The notes under the pieces are model-generated. The model was given only the letters and a program-made list of their open reading frames with translations. It was not told where the DNA came from and did no database searches. The position numbers and the translations under genes were made by a program. A stretch of 64,000 bases of DNA, taken from Sphaerosporella brunnea. Taxonomy: Eukaryota; Ascomycota; Pezizomycetes; Pezizales; Pyronemataceae. Location of the stretch: assembly GCA_008704415.1 (NCBI GenBank), contig VXIS01000018.1, positions 186,001 to 250,000 of the forward strand, written 5' to 3'. Below, piece after piece: positions 11,689 through 22,651 of this stretch (its first letter is position 1; each line of letters starts with the position of its first letter).

Positions 11689-12080
11689 GTGGGAGTTAAA
11701 TACAGCTACTTTGCTCGAGCTCTATCCCACGTTAGCGTCCTCGCGGTTTCCACATCTCGTCACGGAGCAACCCACTGGGGATGCGAGAACTGAGTGGGCG
11801 AGGGAGTGGGTTAGTGGCTGAGCTACTGTCGAATGGCGCGGGACGGACCGAAGCTTTCGATTCAACAACGGCCGCGCTCGCTCGCGGGGAGGGGAAAACG
11901 GTTCTCTCTTATCCACCCAGCCAGGCGCGGGGTAAACCAAAGCCCACCCACACGCTGGCTGGCTGGCTGGCTGGCTGCCGTGCAACTCCAAAACTCTCCA
12001 GGCAGCAATCCGCTCAGTTGGTTTGGACCGGCGACACGGAAACGGAACGAGCGACCACACCGCCACCCACCCATTCAGCC

Positions 12081-12528
12081 ATGTCACCACAAATCCCCGC
12101 ACAAATCCCCAGTTTGCAATCCGTCCGTGCTTTGCCCCCCACCCCTCCCCCTCCCCCTCCCCCTCTCCCACCCCCACCCCCCCCCCCCAAAAAAAAAGCT
12201 AACACTGGCAGTTCATCCTCCGCCAACGCGTGCTGGGTCTCTGGCGCGACATCTTGCGCGCTTCCGCGCGTAACCACGCCCTGCTACCTCCTTCCCACTA
12301 AAAACCCCTGCGCTGATGGCGTACCATGGCAGACTCCCCGAACAAATCCGAGTTGCGGCAATGGGCTCGTTCGGAATTCGAGCGTAACCGCGACGTGAAG
12401 GATCCATCGCATGTGCGGTATTTGCTTTCTGTATGTATCGTATTCTGTGATGCTGCTGCTGCTGCTGATGCGGGAAACTACTCTAGACGGGTAAGACGGA
12501 GTTTCAGGCTGTGATGGGGCGGAAGTGA
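12081..12528 (+). CDS. Small LYR-family mitochondrial protein (LYRM2-like), four exons
   Basis: join(12081..12122, 12212..12269, 12333..12430, 12487..12528), 79 residues. Every exon is shorter than 100 nt, so ORF scans miss it. Exon 2 reads FILRQRVLGLWRDILRAS, in which LWR replaces the LYR tripeptide. Exon 3 gives SELRQWARSEFERNR then VRYLLS. Exon 4 gives TGKTEF, the typical end of this subfamily. LYR proteins bind acyl-ACP and assist assembly of respiratory complexes or Fe-S clusters in the matrix. Intron 2 has a CTGAT branch site and intron 3 donor is GTATGT. Intron 1 (donor GTCCGT, spanning a C-rich tract) is the least certain junction, and the 14-residue first exon is therefore tentative. 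Confidence 0.8.
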
Positions 12529-12861
12529 AGTTTCTGAAAGCAAATACATATAAATGCCCATATCGCCATCAACTGCAACAAGCCGGTAAAAGTACTCTAT
12601 GTTCCGAGTGTTACCAAGCGAACCACACAATCCAACACCACCAGCTCGGTTTGGTACCGTACCGCAATGTCTAAAGTCAAAGGTTGAAGGCTCACCGAGA
12701 TCGGTTCGAAACTCAGTGTGTTGTTGTTGGTGTTGTTGGTGTGGAGAAGGGTCACTGCTTGAGGGAATTGCTGCTTCTAAACACGAGCAGCTCTCAATGC
12801 TATAGTACAAAATAGGCCTAATACTAGTATACACCGGTAAAAAGAAGTATGTACCGTGCCT
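12529..12861. other. Convergent gap, LYR gene / TyrRS
   Basis: 333 bp between two stop codons, with a TTG-rich microsatellite-like stretch near 12720-12740. No gene seen. Confidence 0.5.
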
Positions 12862-14484
12862 CTAAACTGCTCTAACAACCACAAACTTCCCCTTCCCAAC
12901 CCTCAGCACAAGCACCTTTCCATCCAGCAACCACTCCTGTGCAACAACCGCCTTGGTATCCTCAACCCTCCTGCCCTCCAATCCCCAATAAACGCCACCA
13001 GCTCTAATTACATTTTCCGCCTCGCTCTTGCTTTTAACAGCAGCGACTCTGCGCATGATCTTCGCCGCCACCTCGCCGACCAATTCGTTGCGTGGCACAT
13101 CCACCATCTCCCCGGAAAATGCATCGACAATATCGTCCGCCGAGAAGTTATGTTTAGCACCGGGGGATGGGAATAGTAGCTGCGTCTGGATCTGTGCCCG
13201 CTGCGCCTTTTGAGGGCCGTGGATAAGGGTGACAACCTCCCTAGCCAGCAGGTGTTGCGCAGACCGCATCTCTGGTGCTTCCGCGTGCTTCGCTACCGCG
13301 GCAGAGATTTCGGGCGGCGGGAGCAGCGTGAACAGCTTTAGGTGTTTTTCGACGACCTCGTCGGGGAGCTTGACGAAGTACTGGTACAGCTCGAAGGGGG
13401 AGGTGAGAGTTTCGTCCAGCCACACTGCGTTACCGGCGGATTTGCCGAATTTGGCTCCCGAGGCCGTGGTCAGGAGGGGGACTGTTAATCCGTATGCTGG
13501 ATCGAAGGTGTCACTGGGCCCCTCTGCCTCCCCGCTGGATTTGCGCAGGCGGGATATTAGGTCGATTCCGGCGGTTATGTTGCCGTATTGGTCGTTTCCG
13601 CCGACCTGATGGGTATGTTAATGGGAGACTACATATCGGGGGGAGGGGGGAGGGGCACCTGCAGCCGGCAGCCTTTGTGTTTGTTCAACCACCAGAAATC
13701 ATAGCTCTGCAACAGCTGGTACGTAAATTCGGCATAATTGATACCCTGTGCGCTTTCCATCCGTGCTTTGACGCTTTCCCTCGCCAGCATCTGGCCGACT
13801 CGGACGTGTCTTCCCACGGTGCTCAGAAACTCTACCAAGCCCAACCCTTCCAACCAGTCCCCGTTCGTGACCAGCTCCCGCTTGCCAAAGTTTTCCGGGT
13901 TGTACCCCCGAGATATGGCATACGAGGTTCCACTGGAGAAGAATTTGTCGATTTGAGTCCAGAGAGAGGAGAATTGGTTCCGTAGCCGCAAGGCCTCAAT
14001 CGAATTGCGTTCGGTGGTCCGCCCAGACGGGTCTCCGACCGACGCGGTGGCTTTGCCAACCTACTTGATGAGCGCGTTACGAGTGGGCGTTCCTAGGAGG
14101 AGGGCGAGCTTACGAGACCGATCGCGTGGTGGCCGTTGAGGTAGAAGTGCAGCAGGTTCATCAGCGGGAGTAGATGCCCTACATGGAGACTGCTAGCTGT
14201 CGGGTCGACGCCGGCATAGAGTGTGATTTTCTGCTGGGAGACGAGGGACGAGAGTTGGCCTTCTGGTCTGTGGGTGCGGCGTGTCAATGCCTGCGCTTAT
14301 TCGTTGATTGAAAGAGGGGAGCGGCGCACCCGGTGATGCTTTCTACCAGCCCGCGATCTTGGAGCTCTGTCACCAGCGAGCGCGGAGCGGCTTGTGATTG
14401 CCATCGTGTGCCTCGGAATCGTGTGGCAACGGGGCGCAAAACCGGGCGCGCTGAACAGAGAGATTGCACGACGAGATGTCGCAT
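12862..14484 (-). CDS. MSY1: Mitochondrial tyrosyl-tRNA synthetase
   Basis: Four exons: complement(join(12862..13605, 13659..14060, 14114..14267, 14330..14484)), 484 residues; introns 53, 53 and 62 nt. The ATG at 14484 begins an Arg/Ser-rich mitochondrial leader. Class I signatures are present: YAGVDPTA followed by HVGH (about 80-83), a GDPSGRTTER segment, VGGNDQYGNI and the KMSKS-equivalent KFGKS (about 289-293). A C-terminal S4-like RNA-binding region is present (AGGVYWG...KVLVLRVGKG). It charges mitochondrial tRNA-Tyr. The Neurospora orthologue CYT-18 also splices group I introns; I cannot tell by eye whether that surface is present here. Start codons of this gene and the GH36 gene are 381 bp apart, back to back. 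Confidence 0.93.
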
Positions 14485-14865
14485 GGCGGGGTAGCGGGCA
14501 GGGCGGGACGGGGCGGGGCGGGCAGCGATTGGCGCGGCGTGAATTTTTAGAAGAGGCACGGACCACACCACGTTTTTGACCAACCACATTGGCGTTCGCT
14601 TCGGATGGCTTGGGCTATCGATAGCTTTCCCCGCAAACAAAGACTCGAGCTGATTCTGAGATGGAATTCAGCTCAGCACAACTTGAGAATATTGCTATTA
14701 GCTATCCATAAGCTTGGAGTCGCGTCGTCGCCCCTTGCTGCATGCATGTAGGGTTGCACATACACACAGGTCAGACGATCAACAGTAACGGACAACGAAG
14801 CTCTTTCCTCCACAACTCCACAACAACAACCACCTCCCTTTCACGTCCATAGAAACACGCCAGAA

Positions 14866-17596
14866 ATGTGTAGGCTGTTCATTCCTCTCCAAAGTGGTTT
14901 TCTCACCCGCCGCAGATGTCAACGCTGTGCTCACACCGCCGCTGGGAACTAGCACCGTGGTGGATTCCTGCGACTTGGTAGGCCGCAGAAACGATATGCT
15001 CGAATCCTTGCGCAACTGATCAATTGCAGATTCGTTTCTTGGCGGCTCTCGAGGTATCCGAAGACTCTGTGCACGACTGGCAGGTGGAGCTATGGTACGG
15101 CCACAAAGGCGCGGAGTGGAAGTCGGCCGCGTTTACGCCCACCTCGACATCAGAGCTCACGGTACCTATTTCTTGTTCCTCCCAATCCGTATACTAAACG
15201 CTGCCCTTTGTAGCTCTACGATGCAAGCAAGCAACTCGGACGCACGAAACGCATTTACACGCTGAACTTGCAATGCACATCCAACTTCAAGTATACGCTG
15301 CGCTTTAGGCCTTCGGCCGCAGCTCACTGGATCTGGATCAATGATCAGAATAACACCGGAGATGGACAGATTATCTTCAGGCAACCGAATGTGGAGGCAT
15401 CGGTGTCGTTTGACCACTTGTTTTCTGATTCGGATTCGGATCTGAAGGTCCGGCCGATGGATAGTGAGGTGCATGGTGTTGACATCTTTGAGCTCTCAGC
15501 TACCGTGCCAGCCAGCAAAGATGGTTGGGTCAGGACGACTGTTGGTTCTCCACTGTCGTTGGAACACTTCTACGCCCTGGTATATCATACTTCCCCCATC
15601 TGGAGAGGTAACGGCTGACAATGGGTAGGTCAAGATCCGTAGACCGTGGATGGGTCCGCGACAAGGGGCCGAACAATTTGAGATCGACACAGCGGACGCC
15701 CTGATGATGGGCTATCTCCGCAGCGATGGAAGGCATGTGGTCGTGCTCGCAATTTCTGGATTGGTAGATACAACGACTTACATCAAATCCGGGGGAGATG
15801 GGCAAGTATTCCTTAACTCAAGAAACGACAGCGATGAGCCACAGACATGCCAGGCGCTTGTTGCTACCGGCCTCGATTGGAAAATGACTTCTGAGACAAC
15901 TTTCAAGGCGGCCCGGAATCTGCTACAGCGGTTCGGGGTCACCGAGGACGACGCACCCGAGGATATGGAGCCTCTTTGGCGTGAGACTTGGTATGATGGG
16001 CTGGGGTATTGTACGTGGAATTCGCTGGGGAGGGAACTCACACATGATCGTGTGATTGAGGCTTTGCAGGACCTGCACGACAAGGGCGTTTTCATATCCA
16101 CAGTTATTATTGACGACAACTGGCAGACACTGGACGAGCAGAGAAGATGGGAGAGATTTGAAGCGAATGAATTCTTCCCAAAGGGCCTGAAAGGATTGAC
16201 ATCCGAGATACGAGGGCGCTTCAGCAGTGTTCAGCACATTGCAGTATGGCATGCAATCATTGGATACTGGGAGGGTGTTTCTCCAGATGGCTGGATCGCC
16301 CAAAACTACAAGTGCACTACAGTGAAGTGGCACGGTGGGAACGACGTTACTGTTGTGGATGAGATCGATGTCGAGCGGATGTACAACGATTTCTACCGAT
16401 TCCTGCGCCAGAGTGGGATCGACTGTATCAAATGCGATGTCCAGTCTTCGCTCTCCGACTTTGATCATGGAGTAGACAGGAAGAGACTCGGTCCGGCTTA
16501 TCAAGACGCCTTCAAGATCAACGGCCTGAAGTACTTTGCTGGAAAGGTCATCTACTGCATGTCCATGATGCCGGACATCTTCTTCCATTCCCTCCTGCTC
16601 CGGACCGGGCCCACAGTGTTACTCCGCAACTCAGATGGTACGTTCCCGCCTCATAGATCATAAGCAATTCTAACACCAATAGACTTCTATCCTGACATCC
16701 CTGACTCTCACCCCTGGCATCTCTTCTGCAATGCCATGAACAACATCTTTACTTCCAATTTTAACGTCCTCCCAGACTGGGACATGTTTCAGACCTCACT
16801 CCCTGAATATGCAGGTCTGCACGCGGCTGGCCGCTGCATCTCCGGCGGGCCCATCTACATAACTGACTCACCCTATTCCCACTCCCTCCCGTTAATAAAC
16901 CGGATGTCAGCAACTAGTATTCGCCCACCCAACCGCGCCACAATTCTCCGCCCAGCACTCGTAAGTCTGCCACTGGACCCGTACATCCGCTACAATAGCA
17001 ACCGGCTGCTCAAGATATCCACCGTCTTCAACACAGCGGCAATGCTCGCGGTCTTCAACGTCTCACAGGACGAAAACTCAGAGCTCATCTCCCTGCCGGA
17101 GTTTACACACCTCGAAGAAGACCGCCTGTACGTCCTCCGCCAACACTCCACTGGAAAAATCTTTGGCCCTGCGTCGCCGGTGTCGGATAGGACCCTGCTG
17201 TCCCTCACCCTCCCCGTCGCAGGCTGGGAATTCCTTTCCGCCCTTCCCGTGACTCGCAGCGAAGCGGGCTTCGACGTTGCGGTGCTCGGTCTCACGGGCC
17301 AGCTCACGGGCGCGGCCGCCGTGGCTTACTCATGGATCGGCAAGGACGGGGCCATGACGCTGGTGCAGGCCACGCTCAAGGCGCTGGGGGTTCTCGGGAT
17401 CTATGTAAGCGACCTGAAGGAGCGCAGGGTTATCGACATGTTTGTAACCATCCTCGGAAAACCCGTGCCCGTCGAGACTGTGCGGAAGTCGAAGTCTGAG
17501 GAGACGCTGCTCGAGGTGGATGTGCTCGCTGCGTGGAAGAAGTTGAATCTTCATACTAGATGGGCGAATGAGGTTGTTGTTAAGGTGTTTTTGTAA
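14866..17596 (+). CDS. GH36-type raffinose synthase / alkaline alpha-galactosidase-like protein (Sip1 family)
   Basis: join(14866..14869, 14916..14977, 15030..15161, 15214..15579, 15629..16637, 16683..17596), 828 residues. Exons 2-6 are firm: frames close and the protein is colinear with the raffinose synthase/seed imbibition family. The N-terminal beta domain holds LWYGHKG...; the barrel has VIIDDNW (about 346-351), IKCDVQ (about 453-458, Asp being the likely nucleophile) and PDWDMF (about 553-558). The proposed first exon is only ATGT, joined to exon 2 by a 46-nt intron with GTAGGC donor and a CTCAC branch site. It is inferred because exon 2's frame has no ATG before an upstream stop. Plant members transfer or hydrolyse alpha-galactosyl groups; substrate here is unknown. 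No signal peptide is seen, so it is probably cytosolic. Confidence 0.85.
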
Positions 17597-17926
17597 GGAA
17601 GGTTTGCAATTTTGAGAAACCCAGTGTGGCGCAGTTATTACCCAGTTGGATGTTATTTATTTCATTCATGGATTGTGAATTGTATGCACTGAGTCTGTAG
17701 TTGGCTGCAGGACCTTGCTATCAGCCGTACTACAGATAGTGACAAACTACATAAGCAAAGAAAACATTTAATGCACAGCGAAAAGAAGCAAACACAAACA
17801 GAACGCTACATGCCATGCTTCGAATCAACAAAGACGAAGAACCTCCAGGGTAAAAAAAAAGCATTTCCACCAGAAAAAAAAGAACCACCGGAACACACCA
17901 AGGACAGTAGAAAACAAAAACAAAAA

Positions 17927-20606
17927 CTACCGTCTCCTCCTCAACTTGAACTTCAACCCATCATCCTCACTATCACTACTGCTATCTGCATCTCTGAGCA
18001 CGAGTTTCGGTTTCTTGGTAGCTCTGTTGCTAGCGGTGCTCTCGGCGACCGACGGCGGGACAGCGGGGGCACGGCGCTTGACGCCCACGGCGACAGTTGT
18101 CGACGTTTGCGACTGCAGGTGCAACTGCGTGGTGCCGCGCCGGCTGCGGAGGCGGAACTCGGATTCTGAGTCCGAGTCTTCGTCTGCGCGGGAGGTGGCG
18201 GCGGCGGCAGAGGTGTTGTTGTCTTCCCAGTAGCCTTTCACCAGTCAGTTGCGGCGCTAGAAGCCCGAGAGGAGGAGGAGGAGGAGGAGGAGGGAACAAA
18301 CCATCGCCAAGGCCATAATCTTTTCCTTTATAGGCTACAAATCCGACTTTCCGGACCTCTCTTTCCACGTCACTAACCGGGCGCCCCGCGCGTCTGAAGC
18401 CCTTAAAGTTCTTTCTACCGTTCCACTCGGGTTTCCAGCGGCCGCTGAAACTGCCGTCGTCCATTCTAATGCTGCTGCTAGTTCGGGGTAGTTTGTTGGC
18501 TTTGAGCTTGACGGTTTCTACGAGCGCAAGGTTTTTCATGCCCTCGATGTTGAGGCCTTCCATTTTGCTTTCTTCCGCCGCCTTTTTCTCGGCGGCCTCG
18601 GCTTCCTCGCGCTCCTTGATCTCGCGCGCCTGCGCTTCGTAGGGAGTTTCTGGTTTCTTCCCCCTGGTGGTTTTCTTTGGGGTTTCGGTTTCGAGCTTAC
18701 TAGTAATGGGTTCCGGCTTAGGTTCTGGGGGCGTAGAAGACTCGGCGCGGAGCCGGCGCTCCGCTTCTTCGGCGATCTTGCGACGCTTTATGGTCCGCGC
18801 GCCCGGGAGGAGGTCCATGATGTCTAGATTTTCGTCGCGGTCTGGAGCAGCGGCAGCGCGTTTGCGGGCCGGGGACGGGACGGAAGCGACGGGAGACGAG
18901 GGGGGCTCATCAACTTCCATGGTAGGGAGGAGCGCGTTCATGCTTGCGGGCCCCGTAGGGTTATCGTTTGACCATACTGCTTCGCTGCGGATGGGATCAA
19001 AGTCGGGGATTTGGGAGGATTGGGATTGGAGAGGGGCTTGGGTAGATGGCTCGGGGGTTGGGGCGGGAAAGAAGTCCCCGCCGATTTCGAAGTCGAAGGG
19101 GTCAATGGCTGGGAGTTTTTTGCGGGTTCGGAGGCGGGGACGGGAGGGCGCTGAGGAGGCTGGAGTTGCTGACGACGAGAGTTCTGCGTCGACCGCTCGG
19201 TTCTCTTGGACTATCTGGGCCGACGGAGTTTCTCGAGGTATACCTCTTGGTTGTAGTGGCCGCGGCGGGGGTAGCTCCTGGGAGACTATCGAGTCTCTAT
19301 AAAGAGGTCTCCGAAGCACAGCCGTATCGCAGCCCAGAATGATCTCGATAAACTCATTCTGATCGACCATTCGGAAGCCCAACCTTCTCCATCAGCATCA
19401 TGTTCCTGTGATCGATCTACGACGGAAAATACCCACAATTCTTGGACTTTCTCCGCAAAATCTCTTTCCCAGTCCTGCAAAGCCGGATTCTTGGTGCGAA
19501 ACCTAACCACACAGACATCGCCCCCGCGGTCGTGTTTCTCGATGAAACCCACCAGCTCCTCCGGCCGTGACTGTTGGTAGTTGAGCGTGAACTTCTCTGA
19601 CTTACCGCCGGCAGCCGTGATCGGCCCTAGCAGGTTCTGATACTGCAAGTCGTCTGAGAACACGAATGTCCACCCTTCAAACAGGGTTTTCCTCCTGGGG
19701 TCAGGCTTGTAGGCTTCTGCCGGTTTGCTGGTGGGCTCGTTCCCAGGGGGTGGCAAGAATTCTGCGGGGTTGGGCCAGTTGGCATCGAAGTCGATCTCCA
19801 GTTTCGACATTGGTATGGAGCCGTCTGGGGGCGGATCAGGTAACTGTGCAGCTTCGACTATGGCGTCTAAGTAGGAGCTTGTAACGATATGGCGGCCCGT
19901 GATCAACGCCTGCAATCCCATGGCAGTGTTCCGCTTCGTTGCCACCACATGCGTCGTGATGTTATCCGCCCACGTGGGGATCGTTTTGATACCCATCTTT
20001 TCTACCTTGGCACGGTATGGGGCCATGACGTTTTTATTCAACTTATCCTTGCCCACTAGAGAGAAAGAAAAGACCACTGGCGTCCATTTTATACTGTTGT
20101 CTGTGAGCAGCGATTGATGTTGTGATTGCAGAGGGAGTTACCGGAATGCATGCTCGTGATTCCCCAACCAGAAAATGTGCTCGTCCCGCCCGTCTAACGT
20201 TATCTCGGAGCCAGTGATCACAGTATCGTCAACTCTTGTGCCATATTTCGTTTTAAAGTCTTGCATCGTGATCTGGGTGCGAGCATGGATTTTGACCTGG
20301 ACGAAACCATCAGCCCTCTGCAAAGCTAAAACAGCGAACAACAAGGTAGATGGACATACTCCGTCCTCCTCGTTCACATCGGCGATGTTGATAACCAGAT
20401 GTCTCCGCGAGATGGTTCGGCTGGAAGTGACAGTGACCATCACTAGACGACCAGGCGTTGTCAGCCACCGCAAGCGGGGGTCTTAAGGACCGAGGGAAGT
20501 TACCGTCGCCCTGTTTTACGCGGCCGAGAACACATCTGCTCCCCGGACGTAGCCACATACGCTTGCCCTGCAGGGCTTCGTGGTCGTCGCATTCGAGAAG
20601 CCACAT
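17927..20606 (-). CDS. NBS1: Nbs1/Xrs2-like subunit of the MRN DNA-repair complex
   Basis: Six exons, about 795 residues: complement(join(17927..18234, 18302..~19358, ~19433..20093, 20142..20317, 20360..20442, 20504..20606)). The N-terminal FHA domain is spread over exons 1-3 (WLRPGSRCVLGR, then SRTISRRHLVI, then the end of the fold). BRCT-like repeats follow (THVVATKRNTAMGLQAL). The C-terminus has an Mre11-binding patch (RKNFKGFRR) and an acidic patch followed by an aromatic-basic tail (DDGLKFKLRRRR), like the ATM/Tel1-binding end of Nbs1. Nbs1 recruits Mre11-Rad50 and Tel1 to double-strand breaks. The exon 4/5 junction (about 19359-19432) is ambiguous: several in-frame donors would work with acceptor GATCAG. 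All other junctions close cleanly. Convergent with the GH36 gene. Confidence 0.85.
18268..18296 (+). repeat. GGA trinucleotide microsatellite in NBS1 last intron
   Basis: About nine GGA units inside the 67-nt intron 18235-18301 of the NBS1-like gene, read as TCC on the transcript, where it doubles as a polypyrimidine stretch. Confidence 0.8.
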
Positions 20607-21030
20607 GGCGATGGTTTTTGAGCGGTGTTGGAGGAACGTTTGTGGCGGGGGTGAGGGCAAGGGGCGCGTGTGACACACAACTGGCTGGTCAGGGACGACG
20701 CGCTTGGAAGGCGACGTGACACAGGTGCACGTGAAGAAAAAGTCTGTTCGTGTCTTCACCACTCACAATGTATCATTCGCCCTTGCGGCCGTGCATCCAG
20801 TTTCAGTCAGGATCTATTACTCTGCATCAGCGAGCTGTGGGAGGAGTATTGCATTTCCGCTTTCCCCTCCACAGCGTCTCAGATTCCTTTCCCCGCCGGG
20901 CATTGCATACAGGGGTGGCCCCGCTAGTCGCCGAGTGACAACACAGCTGCTCCCAGCTCTCGTCGTCAGCCTTCAGCCTTCACATAGATCCCCCCACAGT
21001 AACCACAATCCCACCAAACAAACAAGCAAA

Positions 21031-21661
21031 ATGTCCGCAATCGACACCGCCATCCCCGTCGAGGAGAAGAACAAGGAGGTTCTTGTCGACGAGTCCTCGA
21101 TCTCTCCCACTACCGAGCGCAAGAACTCTTTGCTCCACGGTGCGTAGCAGCACTCAGGGGTTGGTTGGGGGTGTTGGAATTGAAGCTCAGCTAATAAGCC
21201 AACAGCGCTCGCAAAACGCCCTGAAGAGAAGGACCTTGTTGACCGCAACATCCTGCACTCGGGGGCGCCGGCAATTCAGCAGAAGCAGCTTGGTATATCT
21301 CATTCACCCCTCCTTTAACCCCCCACCCCCCACTGCTGGCTAACACCCCCAACAGAGCTCCAAAAAGGCCTCACCACCACGGCGCTGAAGAAGCATCTCG
21401 CCTCCCGCCCCACCAAGGAGGAACTACAAGCGGCGCACATCCTGCCCGAGAACCCGAACATTGCGCCGGCACTTGCAGCTGCCCAGAGAGAGCTGGAAAA
21501 GAGCATGAAGGAGGATGCGTTGAACTCGAAGCTGGCGGCTAGACCGAGCCCTGAGGAACTGGTCAAGAAAGGTGTCTTGTCGCGTGAGTACTTGTGATGC
21601 GGCTTTGAGGGAGTGGGAGGCTGACAGAGTGCTAGCGGAGGAGGATCCTACTAAGGCCTAA
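21031..21661 (+). CDS. RPEL-repeat protein
   Basis: join(21031..21139, 21206..21292, 21356..21583, 21636..21661), 149 residues. It carries three RPEL-type motifs (Arg-Pro-x-x-x-(E/D)-Leu followed by a hydrophobic pair): RPEEKDLVDRNIL, RPTKEELQAAHIL and RPSPEELVKKGVL. It ends with PEEDPTKA. Each repeat is followed by a spacer with Pro/Ala. In animals RPEL motifs bind G-actin (MRTF, Phactr). Fungi have short proteins of repeats only, of unknown role, and this one has no other domain. Introns are 66, 63 and 52 nt. It is divergent from NBS1, 424 bp between start codons. Confidence 0.88.
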
Positions 21662-21992
21662 ATAGATGCCTGGAGGAGAGTACCCACAACCAGGCTACGG
21701 CTGCTGCTGCTGCCGCCGCACGTGTTTGTTCTGCTGCTACTACTGTTCGATACCGAAATACGATTGAGTTGAGAGTTCTTTTGTGCTATGAATGAATAGC
21801 CCAAATAAACACCTTCATAGCCCATGTTCCAGCCCTCTGCTAAGAATTGAAAACTTTGGTTACGTTACCTCCACGCCAAACCCATCCCCCAAGCAACAAC
21901 ACGCGAGTGACCCCCCATGCCCAACGACAACCCTAACCCACACATGCCAACAACCCAGCAAGCTTCATCCCAACGCGTCTCCCCCCGCACCA

Positions 21993-22386
21993 ATGAAAGT
22001 CACCATCAAAACCTACAACGCAGTCGCATACTGGCGCTGGGACGCGCCCAGCGACGACGTGTGCGGCATCTGTCGCGTGCAGTTCGACGGCACCTGTCCA
22101 AACTGTCGCTTTCCGGGCGATGATTGTCCGATCCGTAAGCCCCCACCCCCCCCCCCCAGGGCAGAGACTCACTCGGTGCCACTCGCTGACCCTCGCAGTA
22201 AACGGAAAATGTGGCCACAGCTTCCACTTGGTATGTCCCCCCGTCCCCGTAGAGGAGAGAGAGGGAAGGGGCAAGGCGCTGACGGATAGTCGAATGTAGC
22301 ACTGCGTCAACGACTGGATCCAGACTGAGAGCTCGCGCGGCTTGTGTCCCATGTGCCGGCAGAAATTCGAATTCGAAGCTGAGTAG
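21993..22386 (+). CDS. APC11: Anaphase-promoting complex RING-H2 subunit Apc11
   Basis: join(21993..22134, 22199..22230, 22300..22386), 86 residues; the middle exon is only 32 nt. The RING-H2 ligands are all visible after splicing: CGIC, CPNC then CP, GKCGHSFHLHC, then CPMCR. The N-terminal MKVTIKTYNAVAYWRWD is the conserved cullin-binding strand. Apc11 is the catalytic ubiquitin-ligase subunit of APC/C; it works with Apc2 in cell-cycle control. Length matches the family (about 85-110). Convergent with the PHAF1-like gene, 265 bp apart. Confidence 0.95.
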
Positions 22387-22651
22387 CTGGAGAGGAATTT
22401 GGGGGGGGCGGAGGGGTGGTGGGAATGGCGTTGGATACACTGATCAGCATTGTTTTTTCGGCGTTTCGTTTTCACTTTGCTTTGTCCGCTTTACAGAGAA
22501 ATGGGGAAGAATTGAATTCAACTTCTCGTACAATAAAACGCGGATACTACACAGACATAGAAACAGACAAAAAAAATCCTCCCAGTAGGTATGCGGCTAT
22601 AAAAAAGGAAATAAACGAATATAGTGAGAAACGGAAGGAAGAAAAAGAACA

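Noticed and set aside
15923..16588. Minus-strand ORF of 221 codons opposite the GH36-like gene
   Set aside because: Mirror of the coding strand; composition follows the sense codons and no family is recognisable.
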